Shown one piece after another: positions 21,247 to 31,950 of a stretch of 64,000 nt of DNA. The position numbers and the translations under genes were made by a program. The notes under the pieces were generated by a model. The model worked only from the letters and a program-made list of their open reading frames with translations, searched no databases and had not been told where the DNA came from. Origin of the DNA: Acrasis kona (taxonomy: Eukaryota > Heterolobosea > Eutetramitea > Acrasida > Acrasidae). Position 1 is the stretch's first letter. Each line of letters starts with the position of its first letter. Where the stretch lies: NCBI GenBank assembly GCA_026419775.2, contig JAOPGA020000780.1, positions 39,358-103,357 of the forward strand, written 5' to 3'.

Positions 21247-21937
21247 ATGGGGCAGCAGTGCTGTGCATATATTCATAATCGTTCTTCGTACGACAACATG
21301 TGTTATTATTATTAATGATAAATAAGATTTGACATACAACTATATGACCATACGACAGAGTTTGGAAAGCTAAAGTTCTTGAACGAAGCAGTAATACCCC
21401 ACAATGGAGAGCATCCATTACCTTTGTTTGAACCTGAACCTTCACCAGATAACATTCCTTCAAATTCAGAATACTGGTACTCTGGAACATTTGTAAGTAG
21501 TTCAAATAATAAGATTCTAACAATTGAAGAGATACACTTTAACAAACCCACGTGATACTCGCGCGTCACGTAGGTCATACGCTTTCGAAATTGTATGCAA
21601 ACCACATTCAAAAACTGGTGCACATACAATTCTGAGGCTGACACCACGATATGATAGTCACTTTAACCTTGATTTTCCATTTGTATTTGTAGAACCCATA
21701 CCTTTAGAACACCCTAGTTCGCCAGTCAACGTGTTCGAGATTCAAGACATTCTTCAAGTAGCAGACAGCACAGAATCAATTGTTCTCGAGGGGGAACAAA
21801 TGACAACGGACTCGGATACATTAACAGACAAGAGTGCTCAAGTATTTGGTGTCGAGGCTACTGTGGACCATACAAAATCTGTAATAATTAACGAAAGAAC
21901 TGTAAGTTTAGATGTTCTAGATCTAGACGACATGTAA
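21247..21937 (+). CDS. Small protein with N-terminal MGQQCC acylation signal
   Basis: Three exons (21247-21287, 21327-21492, 21530-21937) with 39- and 37-bp introns give 204 aa. The start MGQQCCAY has Gly2 followed by Cys5 and Cys6, suggesting N-myristoylation plus palmitoylation and hence membrane attachment (inference). The middle (YWYSGTFRYTLTNPRD ... SYAFEIVCKPHS ... HTILRLTPRYD) is beta-rich and could be a small PH- or C2-like fold, but I cannot assign it. The tail is acidic and ends LDVLDLDDM. All three exons join in frame, which supports the gene model. No named family was recognised. Confidence 0.6.
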
Positions 21938-22010
21938 TAAATGACTAATTTAAAAAATTTGTTTATTGTTATTTGAAAATTGCGTTCAATTGTAAAATTG
22001 TTAATTCAAG

Positions 22011-22376
22011 TTATACTGCGTGGTAGTCTTTTCTTGATCTTCCGCATAAGCTGGGCGAAGTTATACAACATAAGTTAATGAAAGGACTTACCAGTACAAA
22101 ATGAATCCTAGAAGTGGGAAAAATAGCACCAACAATATCCAAAGTAATTTGTTAAGTATTGGCATACCGCTGTTGAGAATTTCGAAAATAGCAATAATGT
22201 CTAGAATCAATAAAATGAGTCCACCGACACCACCACCAATGGAACCACCGAGAATGGCAACGTCACTAATTATGTCAAAGACTGTCAAATGAATATACTT
22301 ACTAGCAGTATGATAACTGGACGCATGATAAAAGAACAACTGCAACCAAAAGAGAGATTTGTGTGAAGCCTGCCAT
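22011..22376 (-). CDS. Small secretory-pathway membrane protein (PLDc_N-like)
   Basis: Three exons (22376-22303, 22265-22092, 22050-22011) with 37- and 41-bp introns give 95 aa. Residues 1-24 form a signal peptide (ending VQLSYC). A Gly/Ile-rich TM segment is followed by 'LLWILLVLFFPLLGFILYC' and CGRSRKDY, which matches the small PLDc_N membrane domain pattern (hydrophobic segment, P-x-x-G, then basic residues). Function is unknown; such domains occur in short membrane proteins in bacteria and eukaryotes. The first donor and acceptor were chosen because the shorter alternative breaks the frame. Confidence 0.6.
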
Positions 22377-22550
22377 TGTTGTGTTTTAAAATAACTTGAA
22401 AACTAGCTTTAAATCTATAAAAGTACAAAATGTCCCTGTTTACAATAAGACTTGAACGTTCATAATCGCCAACGACTCCTCCTCGGAAAAACTTGGATTG
22501 GAAAGAAGCTTGAAACTTGGCAGGAAAGAAGGACTTAGCTTCACAATAAA

Positions 22551-23327
22551 TTATTTATTATACCGAACTACAATATGACTTATTCGCTCAAGTGTTGCTT
22601 TTGTCATAATATCAATATTCCAACCATCAAAGTCATCCATCATCTTTGTAACCCTCTGGTAATCATAATCACGAATTTTTGCCTTGTTGTTATTAGATCT
22701 CCGCCTGTCTAAGCAAACCATTGCATACAAATCTGGTTGTATACCATTCTTTGAGTACAAACCGTCTTCAAATGCATTAAGTGCAGTGAGGACTTGATTT
22801 GTAATATCAAGGAAATAAGACTCATCAACTAGTTCGTAACTAGTCGATAATAGTCTCTTACTTGCCTTCGTTATGCCTTTGAGTTCAAGTTGATGCATTA
22901 TCATTGAGTACAACTTCTTTCCAGACTTTTCTTTGACTGAACTAACAATTTCTTCAACTGTTTTCTTCTCATATTGAGGTATGCCCAGTATTTCCCTCAT
23001 CACTAAATCCAATGTCTCGTCTCCAACAGGTTTTTTGTTGAAAACATATACCCGTGTAGACGAACCGTCCTTGATGAAAGTTGAAATCCTTTCAAGTATA
23101 ACTAGATCACAAATACAAGAGTAAATCAATAAGGACACTTTCTTCTTGTAGTTCTTCAAACAGATGATTGCCATCCTTTGGTTCACGAACAGGCAATTAG
23201 ACTTTGAAGCGCAATCATAATGGTGGAAATCAAATGCGCCTTCATTGAGTGCTGTTGGAGATAGATGAACTGATAGTCTTTTACCCATCTTGCTTAGGGT
23301 GGATGATACACATGCGAGGTCTTCCAT
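22551..23327 (-). CDS. GOLPH3/GPP34-family protein
   Basis: A single exon of 258 aa. It has the GPP34 layout: a helical hydrophobic first block (KKVSLLIYSCICDLVILERI), a beta-hairpin-like RVYVFNKKPVGDETLDLVM (GOLPH3: CKSDAPTGDVLLDEAL), then KTVEEIVSSVKEKSGKKLY, an MIMHQLELKGITK segment (GOLPH3: NLVEKGVLT) and a helical C-terminus with LYAMVCLD. GPP34 proteins bind PI4P on the Golgi and ret­ain glycosyltransferases. It is diverged from animal GOLPH3, so a side branch of the family is possible. It is divergently arranged with the next gene. Confidence 0.75.
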   Translation of the reverse strand: MEDLACVSSTLSKMGKRLSVHLSPTALNEGAFDFHHYDCASKSNCLFVNQRMAIICLKNYKKKVSLLIYSCICDLVILERISTFIKDGSSTRVYVFNKKPVGDETLDLVMREILGIPQYEKKTVEEIVSSVKEKSGKKLYSMIMHQLELKGITKASKRLLSTSYELVDESYFLDITNQVLTALNAFEDGLYSKNGIQPDLYAMVCLDRRRSNNNKAKIRDYDYQRVTKMMDDFDGWNIDIMTKATLERISHIVVRYNK

Positions 23328-23655
23328 CGTTTTCTCCTGACTTGTACATAGACATGATGTCTGACACTATTGGAACTTACAGACACATATACTTTTAAGG
23401 TCATTTTGAATTTTCATAAAAAGGGTTTCATATTGAACGGGCACCAAGTATGAGCATACGGAGACCATATTTAATAAGGTTCTCGTGTGCTCTCTTTGTT
23501 TAATCAAATGTTAAGTAACAGAAAGAAGAGGATGGTGTAAAACCTAAAATGAAACTGGTGTGTTTGGACAGTGGACTGGTCGAAGTTTACGCGCTATCTT
23601 ACAAAAAACAAATTTAGTCAAACTGACAAAAACTACTGATTAACAGAAAAAGTAA
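23328..23655. promoter_or_regulatory. Divergent promoter region
   Basis: 328 bp between the GOLPH3-family gene (minus) and the surface-protein gene (plus). AT-rich, with no clear TATA box or repeat seen. Confidence 0.3.
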
Positions 23656-24825
23656 ATGAAGTTGTTCGCTCCATTTATTATTGGTGTTACACTGGTAACA
23701 TTATCGTTGTGCAGTACAATATATCCCAATGAGCAGACAGCAATATATTCTGCTCCTTCCGGATTTTACAGGCCATTTCCTTCGTATTTATACAGCAGCA
23801 GCATAAGGACGACAGTCGAGATTAGTTCAAATAATTTATTTTCGTTCAGCCTTATAACGGGATCTACATATAACGCCGATGCAGATGCATCCAAAGAAGG
23901 AATTATAATTAATTACGGTTCATTTATTGCTGCAGACAAGTTATATTGTTGGGGCACAACTGCCGCAGACAGATCTAGACTACTCTTACTACAGTACGAC
24001 GCCGGAAATCTCGGTCTCACGTTTAAAACAGCAATCACAGGATCCGACCTACTTTCTGCATCAAACTATACACAGAGCACTTTATGTACAGTATTTGATT
24101 CTACAAACAACATTGCATACGTTAGTTATTTAAAACGTTATGTTTTATCAGTAAACACTCAAACCGGAGCGGTTCAATCAGTGTTTGACCTGACTACCAC
24201 TCTAGACCCCACCCTATCGAGCCCACTAACTACAACGTGTGACATTGATGTTGGAGTCAAGACAGCATACTTTATGACAAGTAGTGGAACAACAAACAAC
24301 CTTCTTGTTTTAGACATTTCAAACCCAAGTTCAATGTCGTCCAAGGGATACATCTCTGTTCCAGGAACCCAATTTGTAGCCGACACCAATTCTCACACTG
24401 CAATAGGATATAGTGAAAATCTAGCATACATGACAGACGGAGTCAAGTTATCAAAATTAAAAATTGCTTTGGCCAGTTCTTCGTCCGCAGTGTTCGTAGA
24501 CAAAAGAGACGGAAGCATTTTCTTCTTCATTCCAGGTACGGTGGTTGGTCCCATCTCAAGTGCAAGTTTTTCGTCGGGAGGTAATGCGGCAGGAGTTAAG
24601 CTTCCAGAAGATGTTACATTCCCAGTTTATCATGATGTGGTGGGATGTGCGGTTATTGCCAGGTCGGCTAACACTTTTAAAACTTATGAAATTCCAATTG
24701 TGCTAAACGGAGATCAATGTACAGGCAGTATAGGCCGCAGTTCTTCTGGTGCCAGTCAGTTTGCTACTTTTATTGGGTTCATTGTGCCTGGAATACTGGC
24801 CTTGATGCTTTTGCTAAAAATATAA
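23656..24825 (+). CDS. Secreted or GPI-anchored surface protein, beta-propeller-like
   Basis: A single exon of 389 aa. It starts with a signal peptide (about 1-19) and ends with a hydrophobic segment of about 20 residues (FATFIGFIVPGILALMLLL) preceded by small residues (GRSSSGAS). This is typical of a GPI-attachment signal, or of a single C-terminal TM. The body has repeated beta-strand-like units with aromatic and Asn-Thr motifs and about five Cys. The segments AYVSYLKRYVLSVNTQTG and AYFMTSSGTTNNLLVLDISN look like propeller blades. I recognise no named family. It may be a cell-surface recognition or adhesion protein (inference). Confidence 0.65.
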   Translation: MKLFAPFIIGVTLVTLSLCSTIYPNEQTAIYSAPSGFYRPFPSYLYSSSIRTTVEISSNNLFSFSLITGSTYNADADASKEGIIINYGSFIAADKLYCWGTTAADRSRLLLLQYDAGNLGLTFKTAITGSDLLSASNYTQSTLCTVFDSTNNIAYVSYLKRYVLSVNTQTGAVQSVFDLTTTLDPTLSSPLTTTCDIDVGVKTAYFMTSSGTTNNLLVLDISNPSSMSSKGYISVPGTQFVADTNSHTAIGYSENLAYMTDGVKLSKLKIALASSSSAVFVDKRDGSIFFFIPGTVVGPISSASFSSGGNAAGVKLPEDVTFPVYHDVVGCAVIARSANTFKTYEIPIVLNGDQCTGSIGRSSSGASQFATFIGFIVPGILALMLLLKI

Positions 24826-24986
24826 TTTTACAATCAATTGACTGGTCCAATGTTGAGTACAACACAACTACACCAATAGGTTTGAACAAAAATAAAGCAC
24901 ATTCATGTAAAACTACAAATAAAAATTTATTTCATCAAAGTGAGTTTTCGTTTCAAAATTGATTCCAATCAATCTGAACACCCTCA

Positions 24987-26090
24987 TCATGTTGGTCTTC
25001 CATCCATTGAAGTTCTCGTTTCTTGGTGTCTTTCGACATTGAGTCCGTTATCAAAGTTTGGTTGTTGCAACGTTCGTAATTCTTCTTGGACTAAATTATC
25101 CATCTTCGCTACTTCCTCCTCGTTCTGAATTTGAGTGGAACTCAAGAACGTTAAAGTGTCTTTGATGTTGTCGCAGATGGTGTCCAAAGGCAAATCAAAC
25201 ATGTCAATTCCGAAAGGGTCCTCCATCTCTATACTAGCGTGTTCGACTCCTAATAATACAAAAGCAACAAATGCTACAGAGGGAACCGAAAACCAACCGA
25301 AGGAATTGAGCATGCAGAATGGAAGAGTTAGTAGATAATAAAAAGTGATTTGATTCATGTGCACAACATAATTAAAAGGAATGGGTGTCAAAGCAATACG
25401 CTCAAGACCACCTTGCGCATCAATGATTTGCATTACAAAAGTATCAACTGACTGAAACAGAATCAAGTCCTTTCTACAATTATCACAATTCACATAAATC
25501 CATCTACTAATCAAAGCCGTTATGGCTAGAGGTCTATTCTTTGCGGACTCAACCAACTCCAGTTGAGCAGGGGTGAGAAGTGGTGCAAACTCTTCTGATT
25601 GTGTGAGCTTACCACGAAGTCTTGCCTTAAGCGCGTAACAATAGGCAGCAACCATGTTGGATAATTGCTGAGTGGGTATTCCTCCTTCAATGGTAGTTAC
25701 AATACGTATCAAATTGCGAGAGCAGTTAATTAAAGCTGCCCATAACCTTCTTCCCTCATGGTAACGGTCATAAGAAGAATTGGTTCTATATACAAGCAAT
25801 AGACCGAACACAGTACCAATGAGAGAATGCACCTGTATTGGCATGTAGTATGCAAGGCCTGCAAACTGCCTGAGTAAACACAAGAATACTGTAATAAGTA
25901 TGAGAATAATAATTCTTGTGAGAATTTTTGGTAAAATCTACATTGTTAAATCGTCCAGACACATAATACTTACAGTTGTTTGGTATCTGAATATATTTCT
26001 CAGCCAGAAGCGGCGCTCTTTTAGTTCAGGATTAAGGGGCGTGTAGTTTTTGGCGGTAGACCCTTTGAACATGTCTCTCAATGCGTCCAT
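24987..26090 (-). CDS. Bestrophin-family chloride channel-like protein
   Basis: Two exons (26090-25974 and 25937-24987, intron 36 bp) give 355 aa. Diagnostic features are a TM region followed by VHSLIGTVFGLLLVYRTNSSYDRYHEGR (bestrophin/UPF0187 FRTN..Y.R..E.R), WAALINCSRNL, the helix TPIPFNYVVHMN, then FCMLNSFGWFSVPSVAFVAF, and GVEHASIEMEDPFG with the conserved E-x-P-F-G of bacterial and plant bestrophins. The topology has four TM segments. Members are anion channels in mitochondria, chloroplasts, ER or plasma membrane; location is unknown here. The 60-residue tail is acidic and coiled. Confidence 0.88.
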
Positions 26091-26170
26091 GTTGGTTGAC
26101 GGTGTCTTCTCGCTTTACAAAAAGATAACAAATTTTCAGACATGAAGAAGATAACAAGAATAAAACGGCA

Positions 26171-26750
26171 TCATATGATGGATTTATTTTTCAAGGGATC
26201 ACTTGGTGGAATTTCACTTGCATATTTATCTTGAAGAGTTTTGAATAGTGGGCGAGTTGTATGGTCCATAGCTTCATCTATAAGGGGGTCCAATACGTGT
26301 GGTAATATCGGAATTGTTGCTAGACCGACTAAAGTGGGGATGAATTTGAAGATTCCACGAGCACGGAACGAATGATTTTGGCAAACAAATTTTGTTAAAG
26401 CCCAGTTTGTAGCATGAACTGTTCTATAATAAATTTAATAAAAAAAGTTAAAAGACTAATTACCTATTGATAATGTAAGCTGGTATGGTGACTGAAGCGA
26501 GGAGTTGCCAAATGAGAGTATCCTGCACTTTATCAGCTACAATCCAGTTTCTCATCGTGCTTTTCTTAGTATATGCCATTTGTCCCTTGTGGATTGCATC
26601 ACCAATGGCGTAACTAGTCGCAACAACGTACGTTCCAACAACTACTGAGTTGGGAATGAATGGCCTAAAAGATTCTCCAAATTCATTCACATATCCCAAG
26701 TATCGAAGAGGGGAATGCTTGAACACATCATATTCTCCCTTGTCACCCAT
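26171..26750 (-). CDS. MTFP1: Mitochondrial fission process protein 1 (MTP18)
   Basis: Two exons (26750-26464 and 26423-26171, intron 40 bp) give 179 aa (human MTFP1 166). The conserved start SPLRYLGYVNEFGESFRPFIP matches the human 'TPVRYLGYANEVGEAFRSLVP' block. Next come YVVATSYAIGDAIHKG and, in exon 2, ARGIFKFIPTLVGLATIPILPHVLDPLIDEAMD. MTFP1 is an inner-membrane protein controlling mitochondrial fission and inner-membrane integrity. It is divergent from the LRR gene with 179 bp between starts. Confidence 0.92.
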
Positions 26751-26929
26751 TTAAGAAATTCCAACTTCAAATTCTGGTTAATTACAACTGATATTAAAAT
26801 TCAATTTATTGTTACTACATATACTTGCGCACTTATTCTATATCAATAAATGTTCTTCTTTTTATGTACTAATAAAAGTTTGGGCCGTGAGTGACGTTCT
26901 ATTGCGGTGAATTTAAAGATATTATTACA

Positions 26930-29082
26930 ATGAGATTAGTGGATGTTGCTAGTTTTCATGTGGCTTGGTATGCACAATGTATGATTGTGATAAATTTGTA
27001 CTATTGACCGAATAGATTTCGATGAGGAGATCGTTGATTTGCCTAAAAGAGTTATTGACAGCATCCTCAAACACAGCTCAGCACACAGCTTAAATCATAT
27101 AGAATCAAAACTAAAAATAAAAGATGCAAACCAACACAACACACTTTGGAAAACATTATACAAGCTAAGATGGCCCGCAGAACAAGAACCAGTAAGAGAA
27201 ACTGTTAAAAACACGTTTAATTCAGGTAATGCCCAAATGCAGTTGACATTTAACATGTGTAGAGATGTGGCTATCAACAGCCAAGGGGAGCAAAAGCAAA
27301 TTGAACGTAAGTTGGAAGAGTCGGTACTGGAGGCGACATTTGATGTGGTGTCTCAACTACGCACTACAAAGATACTACTTTGTGTGGGAAATGCAAAAGG
27401 TTACAAAATCATTTACACAACACTTCATAGACCCCATCGCACACCAAGCTTCCCTACGTCCACCCGACGAAGGAGCGTGCACATGTCACCAAGACAATCA
27501 TTGTCGTTGTCAAAGCGACGCAGACCATCCCCACACAGAAACACTCCAAGATAGCTTCGATTCGTACGGCGTCCACGTTAGAGAACTTCGGTTCAGTAAC
27601 GGTCTATTCGTAAGCATCACGCACGAAGAAATCATGCGCCTCAACGACTCCATGCCCTATTTGGAATCCATTCAATTACACGACCTTCGAGACGACAGCA
27701 CCGAAAGAGTCATGGACATGCTGGTCGACCACAAATCGCTCACCCGTATCAAATTCCTACACGGCTTCTTGAGCGAAACGTGCATGAACAAAATACTACA
27801 ATCGCTCATGGTCAACCTACACAAACCCATCCCATCAAACGTTCAAGATGACATTTACGGAGACTTGGAACCCATGTACAACCAACAAGATGACATTTCA
27901 CAACCATACAAAAAACACGCATCGTGCTGCATGATGGACCGACTTCAATCGCTTTCGATCTGCAGCCACACATTACACATGAGCACGTGTCACGTACTAG
28001 CGGAGCTCATCAAATCATGCAACAATTTACAAGTTTTGGAATTGAGTTTCAATCACCTCGATGCCAACATGTCGACGTGCATCGTTGATGGATTAAGAGA
28101 TCGCATCGGATGTGCCATGCGCAAATTAACAATTACCGAAAACGACATGAATGCCGTCTGCGTCACCACGCTGGTGAATTGCATCTGCAGCACGCATGGA
28201 TTCACGCCGTTGAGTTTCCTCACCGAATTAGATTTGAGCAACAATTATTTCGTACCCGGAAGTCTCGTACATTTATTTCACATTTTACATTCGAGCAAAA
28301 AATCAAATGCCGAATTGATGCATCTCCAAATGATCAAATTAAACATGAACGACTTTAACGATCAAGACGTAAACGCTCTTTGTTTGTTCTTGGCTAGCGA
28401 GAAACCATGTAGCGTGCGATCCCTAAGTCTCAATCAATGTTGTTTCAATAATCAACACTGCAACAGCATCATGAAGGCCATGAGAACGAACGTTCATTTA
28501 TTAGAGCTGGACATTAGCGAAAATAGCGCGTTTCATGATTCATTGTCATTAGCGCAGTTATTACTACATAATCACACTTTAAAACACTTGAATGTTAGTT
28601 ATATGGGTTTCGAAGTGTTGGACGTGTTGTTGGAGAGAGCATTGGTGGAGAATCGAACTTTACAAAGTTTGAATTTGAACGGAAATCGATTAGGTGACGA
28701 AGGAGCAGCTTTGTTATCGAATGTGATTCGAAAAAGAGTTGCGAATGGAGCGGTGATTAGGGACGAAGAGGGATTCACGAGCGTTTGTTTTAGTATGGCA
28801 TTAGCCGTGAATAGAATGTACGACGCTGCTTTTGTAAACTTGGCTAATGCTCTGGAATGTAAATTTACGGATGGTTCGGAAAAAATGAAGGTGGATCACG
28901 TGATGAAGTGTTTGGATGTTTCTGGGAATTTCTTTTCTCAAGAAACTGTAAATTTGTTTCGTGACTCAATGTTGATGGGAAGTACGAAGGATAGATTGTG
29001 TTCGATTAGAAGATTGGATGTTACTGATATAGGAGGCGAACAACGTGCATATGAATTGTGTGATAATGTGACGGTGACGTGA
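26930..29082 (+). CDS. Leucine-rich-repeat protein with elongin-A/F-box-like N-terminus
   Basis: Modelled as three exons (26930-26951, 27016-27399, 27431-29082) to give 685 aa. The two 5' introns are atypical (64 and 31 bp) and their borders are uncertain. The N-terminus (DLPKRVIDSILKHSSAHSLNHIE ... LWKTLYKLRWP) resembles the elongin-A/F-box-like pattern of 'LP..IL..IL.....L..IE....LW'. Residues about 200-680 hold RNase-inhibitor-type LRRs such as LELSFNHLDANM, LDLSNNYFVPGS, LDISENSAFHD and LNLNGNRLGDEGAALL. A substrate-receptor role in ubiquitin ligation is inferred. A cysteine/histidine cluster (ACTCHQDNHCRCQ) lies between the two parts. Confidence 0.65.
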
Positions 29083-29194
29083 AGATTTTGGGTGTGTGAA
29101 GGAGGGTTGATTTTTTGTGATTGATTGTGATGTTTTTGAATTGGCCGAAATGAATTGTAATAAAAAATTATTATTATTGTAATTAAAGTTCCAA

Positions 29195-31549
29195 ATGTCT
29201 CAGGAAGATGAACCTACGGGTGATATGTAAGTCTTGTGTGAGGGTGATTTTTTTGACTGGATGTAGGGATGATAAGGATATCCTCAGAATAATGATTGCT
29301 ACGGATAACCATCTTGGTTATGCAGAAAGAGATCGCATAAGGAGGGATGATTCATTTGTTACTTTTGAAGAGATTTTATGTACAGCAAAAGAAAGGAATG
29401 TTGATTTTCTTTTATTGGGTGGTGATTTGTTCCATGACAACAAGCCGTCGAGAGAAACTTTGCACCGAACTTTGAAAATGTTTAGAGAGTACGTACTCGG
29501 TGATAAACCAGTACCCTTATGTGTACAATCTAACCAAAAAGTTAACTTTAAAGATAATTTTGGGACGGTTAATTATGAAGACCCCAACTTTAATGTATCA
29601 TTACCAGTATTTGCCATCCATGGAAACCATGATGATCCCACTGGTGAAAATGGATTATCCGCAATGGACCTGCTATCCGTTTCTAATCTAATAAACTACT
29701 TTGGGAAGGTAGAGAGCGTCGACAACATTCAAGTCAAGCCCATACTCATCAACAAGGGATGTACCAAACTAGCACTTTATGGATTGGGTAACATTCGGGA
29801 TGAAAGATTGTACCAAACCTTCAAACAAAAGAATGTAAAATTCTTCCGACCCATAGGAGACAATACAGCTGCTACTTCAGAATGGTTCAATCTTTTTGTA
29901 TTACATCAAAACAGAGCCCAACATAATAAAAAAGTCTACCATCAGCGATTCCATGCTTCGTGGATTCTTTGACATTGTTGTATGGGGACATGAACATGAG
30001 TGTTTAATCCAACCGACTCATTCGGCCGAAGGAAATTTCCAAGTCATCCAACCAGGTAGTAGCGTAGTGACTGGTCTCATTCCAGAAGAAGCCAAAGCCT
30101 AAAAAAGTATGTATATTATCCATTTACAAGGAACAGTATCGTTTCGAAGAAATCACTCTAGTAACAGTCAGACCCTTTGTGATGGACCAAATTGCACTTT
30201 GTGATTACGAGGAGTTAAATGAAGCAAAGAACAATGCCGATGAGATCCATGACTTTTTGAGCGCAAAAGTACAACAAATGATCAAAGAAGCAAAAGAAAA
30301 ATGGAAACAACAAATCAAGGATCTAAACCAAACCAGTGGAGCCGGTAACCTAATCAAACAATACGGACAAAGCATACAATTACCATTAATACGTTTAAAA
30401 GTAGATTACAGCGGAGGATACGCGAGCGTCAATCCACAACGTTTCGGACAAGCATTCGTCGACCAAGTAGCCAACCCGAGCGACATTCTCCTCATGACAA
30501 GAAAAAAATTAAAATCATCATCATCAACATCATCCGATCAAGATCCAACATCAACAACCAGCAACACATTAAGCACAAACAAACAAGAAATGATAAAAGC
30601 TTTAATTGCAGATCGCGAAGATGACGACGATCAAGCATTCCTAGACGCCGCCAGCAACGCATTAACAGGCGGAATCACGATCGAAGACCTAGTCGCACAA
30701 TACCTTTCCCAAAATCAACTCAAATTAATCAATTCCAATTTACTCCAAGATGCAGTCGACATGTTTGTTAAAAAAGAAGAAACAAACAGCATAGAAGACT
30801 TTATCACAGAGGAACTCAACAAAAAGAGAAGTAAGTTATGGAAAGATACAAAAAAAATGGTACAAGACGAACCAGATCGACTCATCGAAGTAAACGACAT
30901 TGAAAAGTTAATAAAGAGATATAACGCTTTGGAAAAAGCAGGTGATGAGTTATCACACGAACAACGAAGAGCAGGAAAGGCTGCTAATCAGTTGATTCAA
31001 TCAAATGAGAAGCAAGATGATGAAGATGATGATGATGAAATGATTCCTTCTGATCAAGAAGACGATGAAAAGAAGAAGAAGAAGAAGAAAACAAGTACGA
31101 CAAAGTCAAAGAAAGCAACGACTAGTACGGCGAGAGGTAGAAAGAAGAAACAAAGCGAAGATGAAGAAGAGGAAGAGGAGGAGGAGAAGCCGAAAAAGAA
31201 AGCGGCGGCGACTACAAGAGGTAGAAAGAAGAAACAACAAAGCGAAGAGGAAGAAGAGGAAGAAGAGGAGGAGAAACCAAAGAAGAAAGCGGCGACGACT
31301 ACAAGAGGGAGAAAAAAGAAACAACAAAGCGAAGAGGAAGAAGAGGAAGAGGAGGAGAAGCCGAAAAAGAGAGCTACGCGTACGACGGCTGCTGCTACAA
31401 AGAAGAAAGCGGCAACAAAGAGGAAAAAGGAAGAAAGCGAAGATGACGCTTTTGATTTTGTGGATGTCGAAGAAGAAGAGGAAAAACCTGCACCGAAAAA
31501 GAGAAAAACCACTGCTGGAACAAGTAAGACGAAATTCAAAGCTTTGTGA
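29195..31549 (+). CDS. MRE11: MRE11 DNA double-strand break repair nuclease (two frameshifts as sequenced)
   Basis: Exon 1 (29195-29226) and a 40-bp intron are followed by three abutting frames. The phosphodiesterase motifs are intact: ATDNHLGY, GGDLFHDNKPS, IHGNHDDP, LHQNR and WGHEHEC, then PGSSVVTGL and RLKVDYSGGY. The reading frame moves by one base twice: within A6 at 29928-29933, between QHNKK and STISDSM, and at about 30099-30107 (AAAGCCTAAAAAAG), where it meets TAA. Dropping one base at each gives 770 aa colinear with MRE11. The C-terminus has an unusual Lys/Glu repeat tail with RGRKKKQ units. MRE11 works with RAD50 in end resection. Sequencing error in homopolymers is the likeliest reason; pseudogenisation is possible. 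Confidence 0.88.
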
Positions 31550-31608
31550 TGTGATTACAATAAATAATATTGATTCGCGGAAATTTACACATAATACTTT
31601 CACACATA

Positions 31609-31923
31609 ATGTTCAAGTTATCACGCAGCACGACAGTTGTTAGATCTGTTCTAGTTAAACCCATTATTCCGCTAAGATGCTTCTCTAAAGCGGTTGTGGT
31701 TCGTGCGAGAGCGGATCCTGAGGACTATCAATACAAGGATTTCCCAATGGCAGATCGTGAAGGTTTACCCTATGGAGACGAGTATGGTGATGAATATGGA
31801 GATGAATATTATGATGATTACCTTGGAAACGATTTTTCACCAGAGCAAGATGTAGATGTAGACTGGAACAGAGCTAACCAAGACGCAAAGAACTACTATA
31901 ACAGCACTAATCCTGGTAAATAA
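31609..31923 (+). CDS. Small acidic protein, probably mitochondrial
   Basis: A single exon of 104 aa from the ATG at 31609. Residues 1-35 (MFKLSRSTTVVRSVLV ... FSKAVVVRARA) are basic, hydroxylated and free of acids, a typical mitochondrial presequence. The mature part is acidic and Tyr-rich, with a GDEYGDEYGDEYYDDY tract. No family recognised. It sits 27 bp upstream of a mitochondrial-type pseudouridine synthase on the same strand. Confidence 0.65.
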   Translation: MFKLSRSTTVVRSVLVKPIIPLRCFSKAVVVRARADPEDYQYKDFPMADREGLPYGDEYGDEYGDEYYDDYLGNDFSPEQDVDVDWNRANQDAKNYYNSTNPGK

Positions 31924-31950
31924 TTTCTCTCAGTATTTTATATAATAAAC

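Noticed and set aside
31054-31643. Long open frames opposite and alongside the MRE11 tail
   Set aside because: They are antisense and +1 readings of the Lys/Glu repeats, which lack stop codons in all frames because of composition.
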